From Deltaproteobacteria bacterium (GTDB lineage: Bacteria > Desulfobacterota > Syntrophia > Syntrophales > UBA6807): a stretch of DNA of 36,755 bases. The notes under the pieces were generated by a model that was not told where the DNA came from, did no database searches, and saw only the letters and a program-made list of their open reading frames with translations. The stretch is from positions 1 to 36,755 of the forward strand of contig DSDU01000168.1 of NCBI GenBank assembly GCA_011056835.1, written 5' to 3'. The position numbers and the translations under genes are program-made. Shown piece after piece: positions 1 to 9,901 of the stretch (position 1 is its first letter; each line of letters starts with the position of its first letter).

Positions 1-361
1 AACGGCGGCGGGAAGAATGAGGCCGCTGACCTGGATAATCTTTGTCGCGATAATATTCGATAAAAGAATTGATGAAACGAAAAGATACTTTATAAATTGT
101 AATGGGGGATTATTCCCATAATAGTTTCCGGCAGTAATCATTTGATTTCAACCCCAGGATGATGGTAATTGAGGTACATGGTTATCATTATGGAGCCTGA
201 TGTGTCAATGGGATTCTACCGGTGACATGATTACAGGCAGGTCGCTGCGATTCCATATATGGGTGATCCGTATTTTTCTTTCTTGACACGGAGAGACCGC
301 TATGGTACGCGGCTAGTCACTTTTCACTAAGGTTCATTAAAAATTTACACTTCAGGGCGAT

Positions 362-1021
362 ATGAGCAATCACGATTTCGAAGAACGGAGTCAGTTCCTG
401 TCGGTTGCGGGAGCGTGTATACGAAAAGAATTGTACAGGGAGGCCGAACTGCTGGCAGAGAAGAGACTTGCCAGGGACAGCGGCGACATGAGCGCTGTTT
501 TCATTCAGGCAATCTGTCTGATCGGCAGGGGACGAGTAAGTGAAGCGAACAAAGTCCTTGGATCTGTCGAAAATATGGTTTCTCAATGGTCGAGGTTGTA
601 TGATCTCCTTGGCGATACGTATCGCAAGAGGAACCTCACACCCGAAGCGGCACGGGCGTGCCGGAAGGCGCTTATTCTCAAGTCCGTCGTGGATGACCCT
701 GGAAGGGTGCCGATAGAACGGAAAGACTATTATGCCTATGAATCCGAACAGGAAAGCGCCGGCGAGCTCGGTAAAATATCATCAGACTTTCATACCCTTA
801 CACTTGCCGATCTCTATGTCAAGCAGGGTCACCTTGAAATGGCCCGGGCCGTCTTGAAAAGTATAACGGTGCGGGAGCCCGACAATGTGGGAGCACGGGA
901 ACGACTTGGATATGTGGAAACGGTCTTGAGCGGTAAGAAAAAGCGCTCCGACACAGCAATCATCACAGAGTTACGTCGATGGATGAAAAACCTTGATAGC
1001 AGGATGCCTTCCCGGGGATAG
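362..1021 (+). CDS. tetratricopeptide-repeat protein
   Basis: 219-aa ORF with TPR-like helical repeats (LYDLLGDTYRKRNLTPEAARACRKAL; LADLYVKQGHLEMARAVLKSITVREPDN). Confidence 0.7.
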   Translation: MSNHDFEERSQFLSVAGACIRKELYREAELLAEKRLARDSGDMSAVFIQAICLIGRGRVSEANKVLGSVENMVSQWSRLYDLLGDTYRKRNLTPEAARACRKALILKSVVDDPGRVPIERKDYYAYESEQESAGELGKISSDFHTLTLADLYVKQGHLEMARAVLKSITVREPDNVGARERLGYVETVLSGKKKRSDTAIITELRRWMKNLDSRMPSRG

Positions 1022-1271
1022 TCGCTCAGATGACGCAACGTTGTTGATCGGTGCCTTCATGAAGGGGGAACATGTCATCGCAGCGTCGGGAATTTCGGAA
1101 GACGCTAACGGTCATAACGATGATGCGGGAAGGGATTTATCGGTGTGGGCCTGAAGGGTGAGTCGGGATTGTTTTGAGCAACCTGCAGACGTATCAAAAA
1201 GTGGAAGAGACTGAGAGAGAGAGTGAACTTAAGCAACAAACTGTAAACAGGCCATTAAAAAGTTCCACTAT

Positions 1272-1396
1272 GAGACTGTTCAAAGATATCCGTATGCAGG
1301 GCACCCGAAATCTTGAGAAGTCAGTAATTCTTATAGGTATGTCGCAGTGATGGAGGATAATAAAAACACCGCGGATGGGCGTTTTTCAACAGCCTC
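1272..1396. repeat. imperfect palindromic intergenic repeat (dispersed-repeat type)
   Basis: Ends GAGACTGTT...AACAGCCTC are 8/9 inverted; internal CGCGGATGGGCGTTTTTCAACAGCCT resembles an intergenic palindrome I recall from deltaproteobacterial genomes (not verified). Confidence 0.5.
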
Positions 1397-1491
1397 TCAA
1401 GGTTTAATGAAAGTTCACCGAATATATGGATACCGAATAAGGAAAGCATTCAAAGTTGTATCAAATTGTTTTTGTGGGAGTTACACGAAGC

Positions 1492-1890
1492 ATGGCAGGA
1501 TTCACCGACGACCTTCTGTTCAGTAGGGAGCACACCTGGGTACGAATCGATGGTAACATAGCGACAATAGGGATAACCGACTATGCTCAGGAAGCTTTGG
1601 GCGAGATCTTTTCCGTCGATCTTCCGAATATGGATACGTATGTCGAACAGGATGAACCGTTCGGCACCATTGAAGCAAAAAAGACCGTGGCGGAGCTGAT
1701 TTCCCCCATCAGTGGGGACATTATCAGTGTCAACGAAGATCTTTCCGATGATGTGGGGATTATCAACAGCGATCCCTATAATACGGGGTGGATGATCGTC
1801 GTTGCGATGAGCGACAGCAGTGAGCTTGATGACCTCCTCGATGCCGATGAATACGGCGACTTTGTTGAGGAGGACGAGAAGGGGCGGTAA
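1492..1890 (+). CDS. gcvH: glycine cleavage system H-like lipoyl carrier protein
   Basis: SREHTWVRIDGNIATIGITDYAQEALGEI; lipoyl-lysine region FGTIEAKKTVAELISPISG; start taken at internal ATG (MAGFTDD). Confidence 0.9.
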   Translation: MAGFTDDLLFSREHTWVRIDGNIATIGITDYAQEALGEIFSVDLPNMDTYVEQDEPFGTIEAKKTVAELISPISGDIISVNEDLSDDVGIINSDPYNTGWMIVVAMSDSSELDDLLDADEYGDFVEEDEKGR

Positions 1891-1896
1891 GCCAGT

Positions 1897-2736
1897 GTGA
1901 ATGAATGGAGATGCCTTCCTTTCAATCGATATGACGCAGCGGAAAATATGGCTATGGACGAAGCCATCCTGCGGGAAAACCAGCGGCGGGGGAGTGACGC
2001 CCGCCCCACACTTCGTTTCTACGGATGGACAAAGCCTACAATATCACTTGGCTATTTTCAGGATGTTGCCGCGGAAGTCAATATCGGATTCTGCAGACGA
2101 AACAATATACCCATCATACGACGTCCTACGGGGGGCAAGGCCGTCCTTCATCATGATGACCTGACCTATTCAGTCATCGCACTGGAGGATAATCACCTCT
2201 TTCCGGCTGGGCTTCTCGGAACATACAAAGTCATAAGCCGCTGCATTGCTGCGGGACTGGAAAAACTCGGCGTGCGGGCTGATATTTTGCAGGAAGGCAG
2301 GGAATCCGAATCTGCCGAGTTAAGCGCATTCTGTTTTTCCGTGCCCTCTCAGTATGAGCTTCTTGTGGAGAAACGAAAAATATGCGGAAGTGCCCAGATA
2401 AGATCAAGGGGTGTGTTTCTTCAGCATGGTTCTCTTCTCATGAATTTTGATCCGGTTCAGACCTGTAGAGCTCTCGTTACATCGGATGGACCTGTTTCAG
2501 AAGAAGCGTCAAAGCTTCAACAACGGGTAACATCTTTTTATGAATACGCGGACAGGAGGTATGCATATGAGGATGTTTGCGGTATTCTCAAGCGCGCTTT
2601 TGAAGAATCTCTCGGTATCAGGCTGGTCGATGGAGTTTTGACAGAGGAAGAGGAAACGGTGAAAGAGCGATTATTGGAATATAAGTACCGTGACAGTCGG
2701 TGGAACATGGAAGGAAAACGACCATATGAATATTGA
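1897..2736 (+). CDS. lipoate-protein ligase A / LipM-like octanoyltransferase family
   Basis: RRPTGGKAVLHHDDLTYSV and SAFCFSVPSQYELLVEKRKICGSAQIRSRGVFLQHGSLL (LipM-like Cys context). Confidence 0.82.
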   Translation: MNEWRCLPFNRYDAAENMAMDEAILRENQRRGSDARPTLRFYGWTKPTISLGYFQDVAAEVNIGFCRRNNIPIIRRPTGGKAVLHHDDLTYSVIALEDNHLFPAGLLGTYKVISRCIAAGLEKLGVRADILQEGRESESAELSAFCFSVPSQYELLVEKRKICGSAQIRSRGVFLQHGSLLMNFDPVQTCRALVTSDGPVSEEASKLQQRVTSFYEYADRRYAYEDVCGILKRAFEESLGIRLVDGVLTEEEETVKERLLEYKYRDSRWNMEGKRPYEY

Positions 2737-3793
2737 AAAGCTTATCAAGAATGAAATTTTGCAGCAAGAAGCCTACTTTATCGAAGATTCGCCGTGCCGG
2801 ATAAAACTCGATGCAAATGAGAATCCTTACTCCCTGTCTGAAAATCTGCAAGAAGAAATGGTCAAGTCTTTGAAAGCCATAGCTCTCAATAGATACCCGG
2901 ATCCGGGTTCACGGGAATTGAGACGACGGCTTGCAGTGAATCTCGAAGTCGACGAGGAGATGCTTCTTCTCGGAAACGGTTCCGATGAGCTTATTCACCT
3001 GTTGTTGCTTGCGTTTCGTTCCAATCCGGCAGGGGGCATCGTTATCCCCGTGCCCACGTTTGCCATGTATAAGATCGGTGCGATTAATGCCGGACATAAA
3101 ATCATTGAGGTTCCCCTGGATCGTGATTTTGATCTGGATATCAATGAAATGATCACTGCTATGTCACGGTTCGACCCTGATCTTGTTTTTCTGAGCTATC
3201 CGAATAATCCCACGGGTAATCTCTTCGACCGTGACAAAATTGTGGAGATTGTATCCCGGTCGCGTGGTCTTGTCGTTGTCGATGAAGCGTACTATCCTTT
3301 CTGTGGTACATCTTGTTTGCCGGATCTCCGAAGTTGGAAGAATCTCGTTATTCTCAGGACCCTATCGAAAGTGGGCTTTGCCGCAATCCGACTAGGAATT
3401 CTGGTTGCCCAACCCCCCATCGTGCGGGAATTGAATAAAGTAAGACTTCCCTATAATGTTAATGCTCTGACACAGGAGGTCGGTTCTTTTTTCCTGGAAC
3501 ATGAATCGGTGTTTCATGATCAGGTTCTTAAGGTTATAGACAATAGGCAGATGCTTTTTGAAGCACTGAAAGGATTAGAAGGCATTACACCCTATCGTTC
3601 AGACGCAAATTTCATTCTTTTTAGTTGTACTTCAGAAAAAAATAGGATATATAGCGAACTTCTAAGCAGGGGTATCATGATCAAGAATTTTTCATCGTCG
3701 GGTCCGTTAGGATTGTGCCTGCGTGTAACCGTCGGTCGCGAGGAAGAAAATAAGGAGTTTTTGAGAGTATTGCGGGAAATACTCCATCAGTGA
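2726..3793 (+). CDS. hisC: histidinol-phosphate aminotransferase
   Basis: LDANENPYSL, SYPNNPTGNLF, VVDEAYYPF, PLP-lysine motif TLSKVGFAAIRLG; start inferred at ATG overlapping the upstream stop. Confidence 0.88.
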   Translation: MNIEKLIKNEILQQEAYFIEDSPCRIKLDANENPYSLSENLQEEMVKSLKAIALNRYPDPGSRELRRRLAVNLEVDEEMLLLGNGSDELIHLLLLAFRSNPAGGIVIPVPTFAMYKIGAINAGHKIIEVPLDRDFDLDINEMITAMSRFDPDLVFLSYPNNPTGNLFDRDKIVEIVSRSRGLVVVDEAYYPFCGTSCLPDLRSWKNLVILRTLSKVGFAAIRLGILVAQPPIVRELNKVRLPYNVNALTQEVGSFFLEHESVFHDQVLKVIDNRQMLFEALKGLEGITPYRSDANFILFSCTSEKNRIYSELLSRGIMIKNFSSSGPLGLCLRVTVGREEENKEFLRVLREILHQ

Positions 3794-3819
3794 GGAGAGT
3801 GATATAAAAGAGTGAACAA

Positions 3820-3867
3820 GGGGTAGGCCGTCACATGAATCGTGTGATTTGGTGTACCCTTTTTTTG
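3820..3867 (+). terminator. putative Rho-independent terminator after hisC
   Basis: GGGTA...TACCC with inner TCACATGAATCGTGTGA, followed by T7. Confidence 0.5.
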
Positions 3868-3869
3868 TG

Positions 3870-3896
3870 TTGACAGTGCGCCGCATTATGTATTAT
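3870..3896 (+). promoter_or_regulatory. sigma70-like promoter for rpsU
   Basis: TTGACA at 3870-3875 with TATTAT at 3891-3896 (15-nt spacer, short). Confidence 0.5.
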
Positions 3897-3954
3897 ATGC
3901 AGCGCCTTTGTTTATAATGATTACAAGAAAATACAGTGAAAGGAAGGGATTTTT

Positions 3955-4146
3955 TTGGAAGTACGGGTAATTGATAATGATGTCGAAAAAGCGTTGAAGA
4001 TTCTCAAGAACAAACTGTCGAAGAACGGATTGTTCAAGGAGTTAAAGTTACGGAGGGCCTACGAGAAGCCGTCGGTGAAGAAGAAACGAAAGGCCTTGGA
4101 AGCCAGAAGACGCATGGCGAAGGCAAAAAGACGCAGGCGTTTTTAA
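3955..4146 (+). CDS. rpsU: 30S ribosomal protein S21
   Basis: 63-aa basic protein EVRVIDNDVEKALKILKNKLSKNGLFKELKLRRAYEKPSVKKKRK; TTG start with upstream AAGGAAGG. Confidence 0.93.
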   Translation: MEVRVIDNDVEKALKILKNKLSKNGLFKELKLRRAYEKPSVKKKRKALEARRRMAKAKRRRRF

Positions 4147-4248
4147 GGCTCATTCCATGGCGCGATTTCTCTCAGCAATAGCCGGCTTCTTCCATGAACG
4201 GTCGGCGATGCGATGCAGTGTCTGATAAAAAGGAAGCGTGATATTTCC

Positions 4249-4902
4249 ATGGATGAAAAGCAATATCTGGTTGACGCCCTCAACAAGGAAGAATCGTGGC
4301 GTGTGTTCCGGATCATGGCTGAGTTTGTCGAGGCCATTGAAGAACTTTCCGACATAACTCATGCCGTCAGTATATTCGGTTCCGCCAGGGTTTCTCCAGG
4401 GGATGGGTATTATCAAAAGACTGAAAATCTGGCTCGTCTCCTTGCCGAAAGCGGATTCAATGTGATCACCGGCGGCGGCCCCGGTATTATGGAGGCTGCC
4501 AATAAGGGGGCCGCCGAAGGCGGCGGGAAATCGGTGGGAATGAATATCCGTCTTCCCTTTGAACAGAAACCCAATCCGTACGCAAATATAAGCATCGACT
4601 ATAAGTATTTTTTTATTCGAAAGGTCATGTTCGTAAAATATGCCATGGCATATGTTATCCTTCCCGGTGGGTTCGGAACAATGGATGAACTCTTTGAAGC
4701 CTTGACCTTGATCCAGACAAAAAGGATTCGAAGCTTTCCCGTCATTCTTATGGGAAGCGAGTATTGGGGAGGGCTGATCAGCTGGCTGAAGGACACCATG
4801 CTGGGTAACGGCATGATATCCCCCGAAGACATGGATCTTTTCTCCGTCATTGACGATCCTCAGGCTATTGTCAGGCACATACGGAAATATGTCATACTCT
4901 GA
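4249..4902 (+). CDS. LOG family (TIGR00730-type) protein
   Basis: VSIFGSARV, VITGGGPGIMEAANKGA, ILPGGFGTMDELFEALTLIQT. Confidence 0.9.
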   Translation: MDEKQYLVDALNKEESWRVFRIMAEFVEAIEELSDITHAVSIFGSARVSPGDGYYQKTENLARLLAESGFNVITGGGPGIMEAANKGAAEGGGKSVGMNIRLPFEQKPNPYANISIDYKYFFIRKVMFVKYAMAYVILPGGFGTMDELFEALTLIQTKRIRSFPVILMGSEYWGGLISWLKDTMLGNGMISPEDMDLFSVIDDPQAIVRHIRKYVIL

Positions 4903-5012
4903 GGGATGATTCGTCCTTTCTTCATTTAATCATATTCATATGAACAAATTCACGACAGTGATTTTTCGCCCCCATGACGACATCGCGATATGTCGTATCG
5001 AGGTCCTGCATC

Positions 5013-6440
5013 ATGGAGCATAACGGGCAACGAGAAGGGCAGACGCTGCTGTCCGTTCTTGATGATATCAAAAACGGCCGCTGCGTTTCATGCTACCTTT
5101 TATATGGAGATGAGGAATTCAGGATCAAGGAGGCGCTTAACCGGATTATCGACGCTCTTCTTCCCTCCGAGAACAGAGATTTCAATCTGTTCTTGTTGGA
5201 TGGGGATCGCACCGATTTTGATGCAATTTGCGAGTCCGTTATGACGCCGCCGTTGCTTCCGGGGAGAAAAGTCATTGCGGTCACCAATTCACCGCTCTTC
5301 GCTTCGCAGGCATCCCTGCCGGATATTGTGAAGAGTATCATCAGTTCCATTGATAAGGATCCGGCGAAAGCGGTCAAAGCATTCGGCGTTATGCTTCATA
5401 TGACGGGGTGGACGCTGGAAGAACTCCAGGGTGACGGGTGGCAGCGTATTCCCGATGATGTGTGGAATGATGCAATGGGAACGGAAGCGGATGTGGGCAG
5501 GGAAAAATGGCTTCCGAAGGTTTTGGAGATCGCAGGCCGGACAGGCGTTGATATCAGGCCCGCACGGAATGAAGCGGCACTTTTCGAGCAGATTCTTACC
5601 AAAGGGTTTCCCGATGGCAACTACCTGATTCTTACCACAGCCTTTGTCGATAAAAGAAAAAAAATATTCAAAATGCTTGCCGAACACGGTGTTTGTCTCT
5701 CCTTTTCAAAAGCGAGGGGTGAAGATGAGCTGAAACGATTGTTTCTTCAAACGGCGCGGGATATTCTGGATAAAAGCGGAAAGAAACTGACGACCAAAGC
5801 GATTACCGCACTGGGAAACAGGACCGGTTTTGATTTGAGGGAAACCATGGGAGCCGTGGAAGCCTTGATTACTCATGCAGGCGATGCAGTGACGATTGAT
5901 GAAGACGATGTGGAAAATCTTATTGAAAAAACGAAAGAAGATTCAATTTTTGACTTAACCGCCGCCCTGGCAAACCGAAATGTTCAAAAGGCCCTGAAAA
6001 CATATCGAGACCTTGTTAATCACGGCGTGCATCATCTTGTTGTTCTGATGATGATCGGCAGAGAAATTAGAATGTTGCTGCAGGCGAAACTTCTCTTCCG
6101 CACCGGCCTTCTCACTTCGTTCACGCCTCACATGACATTCAGCCAGTTTCGACATTCCGTACTTTCTCACCTTCAACAGGTGAATGATCAGGAAGGAGTA
6201 AAAAAACGGTCGATTCTCGGCCAGCATCCTTATGCGATGTATAATGTGTTCAAGCACGCCGGCAACTTTTCCTATGATGAACTAACCACATATATGGACA
6301 GCATCGGCGCTCTTGATATCGCCCTTAAGACGACCGGTAAAAATCCTGATCTTCTGATCGAACGATTGCTGATAGAAATGTGCCGGCCTACAACGGTCAG
6401 TGGCGACGGGGTCCGGCAGAGCTCGGGGATTGACGGTTGA
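5013..6440 (+). CDS. holA: DNA polymerase III delta subunit (clamp loader) with internal insertion
   Basis: YLLYGDEEFRIKEALNRI; LILTTAFVDKRKKIFKMLAEHG; C-terminal helical domain VNHGVHHLVVLMMIGREIRMLLQAK. Confidence 0.85.
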   Translation: MEHNGQREGQTLLSVLDDIKNGRCVSCYLLYGDEEFRIKEALNRIIDALLPSENRDFNLFLLDGDRTDFDAICESVMTPPLLPGRKVIAVTNSPLFASQASLPDIVKSIISSIDKDPAKAVKAFGVMLHMTGWTLEELQGDGWQRIPDDVWNDAMGTEADVGREKWLPKVLEIAGRTGVDIRPARNEAALFEQILTKGFPDGNYLILTTAFVDKRKKIFKMLAEHGVCLSFSKARGEDELKRLFLQTARDILDKSGKKLTTKAITALGNRTGFDLRETMGAVEALITHAGDAVTIDEDDVENLIEKTKEDSIFDLTAALANRNVQKALKTYRDLVNHGVHHLVVLMMIGREIRMLLQAKLLFRTGLLTSFTPHMTFSQFRHSVLSHLQQVNDQEGVKKRSILGQHPYAMYNVFKHAGNFSYDELTTYMDSIGALDIALKTTGKNPDLLIERLLIEMCRPTTVSGDGVRQSSGIDG

Positions 6441-6487
6441 GTGATGTCTTCAAAGCCGATCGCTGTAAGTCCTGCTGCTTCCGGTCG

Positions 6488-7012
6488 TCATATTTTCTTG
6501 AGACGCGCCATCACCCGCCTTTTTTTCTTCGGTAATCGTTTTGACGGTCCCTTCCGCTTGCCGGTGAGTCGCGAGTGTTCATCATCATATTCGTGCGGCT
6601 CTTCGGCAAAGGCCGAAGATTCCCGGTCGGACAGGGTTATCCTCGATTCAAATTCAGGTGACGGGATTGCCGTGCCGCCGTTTCTGGTGGCTGCATCGGC
6701 GACACTTCGGTCCGACGTGACGACAATAACAGAGGATCGACCCTTCCTTACCATGCGTTTGATCACCTCATCGGCCTGCTCGCCTTTCTTGGAATAAATG
6801 ACCGTAATGCCCTTATCGTTATATCGTTCTTCCTTGGGTGATCCGCCGATCCAACCATCGAAAACAACAGTGATGGTGTGACCCCTTTCCTTTTTAAAGC
6901 GGGAGAGGCGACGTATTAATTCGTGACGTCCTTCCTCAAGGCCCCGGCTTTCAAACTGCCACAGAGAAGGCGATTGTCTGATGAGGTTGTATCCGTCAAT
7001 AATAATATGCAT
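6488..7012 (-). CDS. NYN domain (YacP-like) protein
   Basis: MHIIIDGYNLIRQ start, VVFDGW, VIYSKKGEQADEVIKRMV, VVTSDRSVADAA. Confidence 0.88.
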   Translation of the reverse strand: MHIIIDGYNLIRQSPSLWQFESRGLEEGRHELIRRLSRFKKERGHTITVVFDGWIGGSPKEERYNDKGITVIYSKKGEQADEVIKRMVRKGRSSVIVVTSDRSVADAATRNGGTAIPSPEFESRITLSDRESSAFAEEPHEYDDEHSRLTGKRKGPSKRLPKKKRRVMARLKKI

Positions 7013-7287
7013 GGACTGCCTTATATGTTTCTATCATGACTCTGTTTAATGGGTGCGCATAAAATAATTTTTCGCACGGTCCATATGAGGGATGGCGGCG
7101 CCGCGTGCGGCGGTATAACTGCCTGTAATGTTTTCGGAGATACTTATTCCCGACACGGCTCCCGTGATTGTTACAAACTTCATATTGATAAATCAAGCCT
7201 CTTTCGATATTATAACCATGTTTTCCGATGTATTTACGAAAATCCCGGCGGTTGCGGCCGTCTTGCGGAAAAGAGGGAGGATATTCC

Positions 7288-8322
7288 ATGTTCCCGGAAG
7301 GTCTCAGTAACCAGGTAAAGCTGGAGAAATTGTATGAACTGGTGAGTAGAAAACGGAAAATTCTCATTCTTACTCACAACAATCCCGATCCCGATTCTCT
7401 CGCATCGGCATGTGCATTGAAGTACATTTTGCGGATTCGGTGTCACGTCGATTCGATCATTTCTTATGGAGGCATTGTGGGGAGAGCGGAAAACAGGGCC
7501 ATGGTCAAACGCCTCAGGCTGGACATCAAGCCCATATCTGATGTTACCATCAAGAATTTCAGTGTCATCGCGCTGGTTGATTGTCAGCCGGGCGCCGGGA
7601 ATACCATCCTGCCGAAATCCATTCTGCCGACAATCGTCATCGATCACCATCGTCCCATTCGGGCAAAATCAAAGAAGGTTCCCTTTGCCGATATCAGGAC
7701 CGACTACGGCAGCACATCCACGATCTTAACGGAATATCTGAAAGAATCGGGAATTCCGAACATCAACAGAAACGTGGCGACGGCCCTTCTCTACGGTATC
7801 AAGTCAGACACCCGTGATCTTGGAAGGGGAACGGGTTCGAAAGACATGGATGCGGTTCTCTATCTCTACCCGCGGGTGCGGTTTAAAATACTGTCGAAAA
7901 TCGAGAATCCCGACCTTCCGCGAAGCCACTTCAAAATCTTTGAAAAAACGATACGATCAGCCATGATTTACCGGGACGTCGTTATATCCATTGTCGATCC
8001 TCTCGATACACCGGACACCCTTGCAGAAATGGCCGATTTGCTCATCCGCCTCGAGGGTGTCAAGTGGTCGCTGTGCCTCGGCGTCTATGATGGAAATGTT
8101 TATTTTTCCGTCAGGACGACACTCATGAAAAACGGAGCCGATAGAATCGTTCAGAATATGGTCAAGAGAATCGGCTCTGCGGGAGGACACGATATGATTG
8201 CGGCAGGAAAGATAGAATGCGATCTCGTCAGTAAGAATGATTGTGACGGCGCCATTCAAACACTCATCGCCCGATTCCTTAAAGGCGTGAAACGTACCGG
8301 GGTTGAGGGGAAGCCCTTGTGA
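7288..8322 (+). CDS. DHH/DHHA1 family phosphoesterase (NrnA-like)
   Basis: THNNPDPDSLASACAL, VDCQPGAGN, IVIDHHRP, GSTSTILTEYL, GSAGGHDMIAAGKI; ATG after AGGGAGG. Confidence 0.85.
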   Translation: MFPEGLSNQVKLEKLYELVSRKRKILILTHNNPDPDSLASACALKYILRIRCHVDSIISYGGIVGRAENRAMVKRLRLDIKPISDVTIKNFSVIALVDCQPGAGNTILPKSILPTIVIDHHRPIRAKSKKVPFADIRTDYGSTSTILTEYLKESGIPNINRNVATALLYGIKSDTRDLGRGTGSKDMDAVLYLYPRVRFKILSKIENPDLPRSHFKIFEKTIRSAMIYRDVVISIVDPLDTPDTLAEMADLLIRLEGVKWSLCLGVYDGNVYFSVRTTLMKNGADRIVQNMVKRIGSAGGHDMIAAGKIECDLVSKNDCDGAIQTLIARFLKGVKRTGVEGKPL

Positions 8323-8418
8323 CAGTCCATAATGCCGGCGGGTGACATGAACGGCAAACGGTGCGGCGGTTATTATGATGAAAGGCCCGATACTGCCATT
8401 CATCGGTTTGTCGGCGAA

Positions 8419-9078
8419 TTATTTTTTCTCCAGAATTTTTTTCATTTCACCGATACTGGTGACGTAATCTCCACTCCCGAATATTGCTGAACCGGCTACA
8501 AAAATATCCGCGCCGGCATCTCTGAACAATGCTATATTATCAAGCTTTATGCCGCCATCGACTTCGAGACGGACATGGGGGGCCCGTGTATCGATCATCT
8601 TTCTCGCTTTTTCAATCTTGGGGATGACCTTATCGATGCATTTCTGCCCGCCGAATCCGGGATTAACCGACATGATCATGATAGAGTCGATGTATTCGAT
8701 GATTTCGTCTATCATGCACAGCGGTGTCGCCGGATTCAGTGAGACGCCTGCCTGTATTCCTTTTTCCTTTATCGATTCAATTGCCCGGTGGAGGTGCGTT
8801 TCCGCTTCACAGTGGATGGTTATAATATCACTTCCCGCATCGACAAAGTCCTGAATAAACCGTTCCGGATTTTCAATCATGAGATGAACGTCGAAGGGAA
8901 GCCGGGTAACCTTCCGGATCGAAGCGATGACGGGGGGACCGAATGTCAGGTTGGGCACAAAGTGACCGTCCATGACGTCGATATGAATGAGATCCGCCCC
9001 GGCTTCTTCCACGTTCTGAATTTCTTCTCCCAGTTTACTGAAATCAGCCGACAATATCGACGGGGCTATTTGCTTCAT
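8419..9078 (-). CDS. rpe: ribulose-phosphate 3-epimerase
   Basis: IAPSILSADFSKLGEEI, HIDVMDGHFVPNLTFGPPVI, MSVNPGFGGQKCI, LEVDGGI. Confidence 0.95.
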   Translation of the reverse strand: MKQIAPSILSADFSKLGEEIQNVEEAGADLIHIDVMDGHFVPNLTFGPPVIASIRKVTRLPFDVHLMIENPERFIQDFVDAGSDIITIHCEAETHLHRAIESIKEKGIQAGVSLNPATPLCMIDEIIEYIDSIMIMSVNPGFGGQKCIDKVIPKIEKARKMIDTRAPHVRLEVDGGIKLDNIALFRDAGADIFVAGSAIFGSGDYVTSIGEMKKILEKK

Positions 9079-9093
9079 GATGTTGTTGTCCTC

Positions 9094-9837
9094 TCAGAAT
9101 TTCATGATCAGAGAATGCACGACTCCCGTGTCCACTTCCCTGATGGTGAGTCTCAGTTCGTGTGCCTTGTTTGATTCACCCGGGAAAAATATGAAACCAT
9201 GGGCCACTTCGTTCGGGCGTATGGCCCGCCGCTCGAGAGTGCGTGTCTGCAGGTCCTCCCTGATTTCACTCTGTATGCTTCGATCCGTCAGTCCTCTCGT
9301 CCCGCCCATGGTTATTCCCGCCGCGGCTCCCACAGCGGCTCCTTTCATGGCGGCATCACCCACGTTCTGTCCCGTTACGATGCCGATGGCAGCACCGATA
9401 ATCGCTCCCGCGGTACCCGCGAGCAACCCTGACTTCGCCCCTTCGGGGGCGACTTCTCCCAGTTCCGTCTTTTTTGATATGCGGTCATAGGCAAGTCCTG
9501 CATCCAGAATCGGCCAGAGGTTGCTGTCAGTGTCGACGAGAAACGTTGATGAAGAAATGATCTCGAGGTCATGTGTTCCTACGTTGTCAAAAATTACCTG
9601 AACGGGAAGGACACCGGCATCGAGTATATCGAAGCCGAAAGCCGCCTGTGCCTCTTTCGGATCATCATATGCCTTCGCTGCAATATCTGCTCCCGCCGCT
9701 TCGACGGTATTCTCGTACGCGGACGGAAGCTTGAATGGGACAACCTTTCTTTCATATCGAGCGCATGACACGAGAAAAATCAAGATAAACACCATTACAC
9801 CGGCAACAGTTTCCCGTATGGCCATTCGCTGTCTCAT
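9094..9837 (-). CDS. glycine-zipper lipoprotein
   Basis: N-terminal hydrophobic segment with lipobox-like FLVSC; glycine zipper GLLAGTAGAIIGAAIGIVTGQNVGDAAMKGAAVGAAAG. Confidence 0.65.
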   Translation of the reverse strand: MRQRMAIRETVAGVMVFILIFLVSCARYERKVVPFKLPSAYENTVEAAGADIAAKAYDDPKEAQAAFGFDILDAGVLPVQVIFDNVGTHDLEIISSSTFLVDTDSNLWPILDAGLAYDRISKKTELGEVAPEGAKSGLLAGTAGAIIGAAIGIVTGQNVGDAAMKGAAVGAAAGITMGGTRGLTDRSIQSEIREDLQTRTLERRAIRPNEVAHGFIFFPGESNKAHELRLTIREVDTGVVHSLIMKF

Positions 9838-9874
9838 TGGTTTATTCCTTTCATGTTAAATCTGCATGACACAG

Positions 9875-9901
9875 TTTATAAAAAGATCCGCGACGTGTCA
9901 A
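9875..9901 (-). promoter_or_regulatory. putative sigma70-like promoter for the lipoprotein gene
   Basis: Minus-strand TTGACA (9901-9896), 15-nt spacer, TATAAA (9880-9875). Confidence 0.4.

Noticed and set aside
1-120. Possible C-terminal tail of an upstream CDS entering the window (e.g. ...NEAADLDNLCRDNIR* ending at 63)
   Set aside because: Too short to choose a frame; two open frames are possible and neither is recognisable.
4150-4878. 242-aa minus-strand ORF opposite the LOG-family gene
   Set aside because: Shadow ORF; the + strand product carries the PGGFGTMDE motif.
6996-7367. 123-aa minus-strand and 89/60-aa + strand ORFs in the NYN-DHH intergenic region
   Set aside because: Overlap each other and the DHH 5' end, with no family signal; the region is more simply a divergent promoter region.
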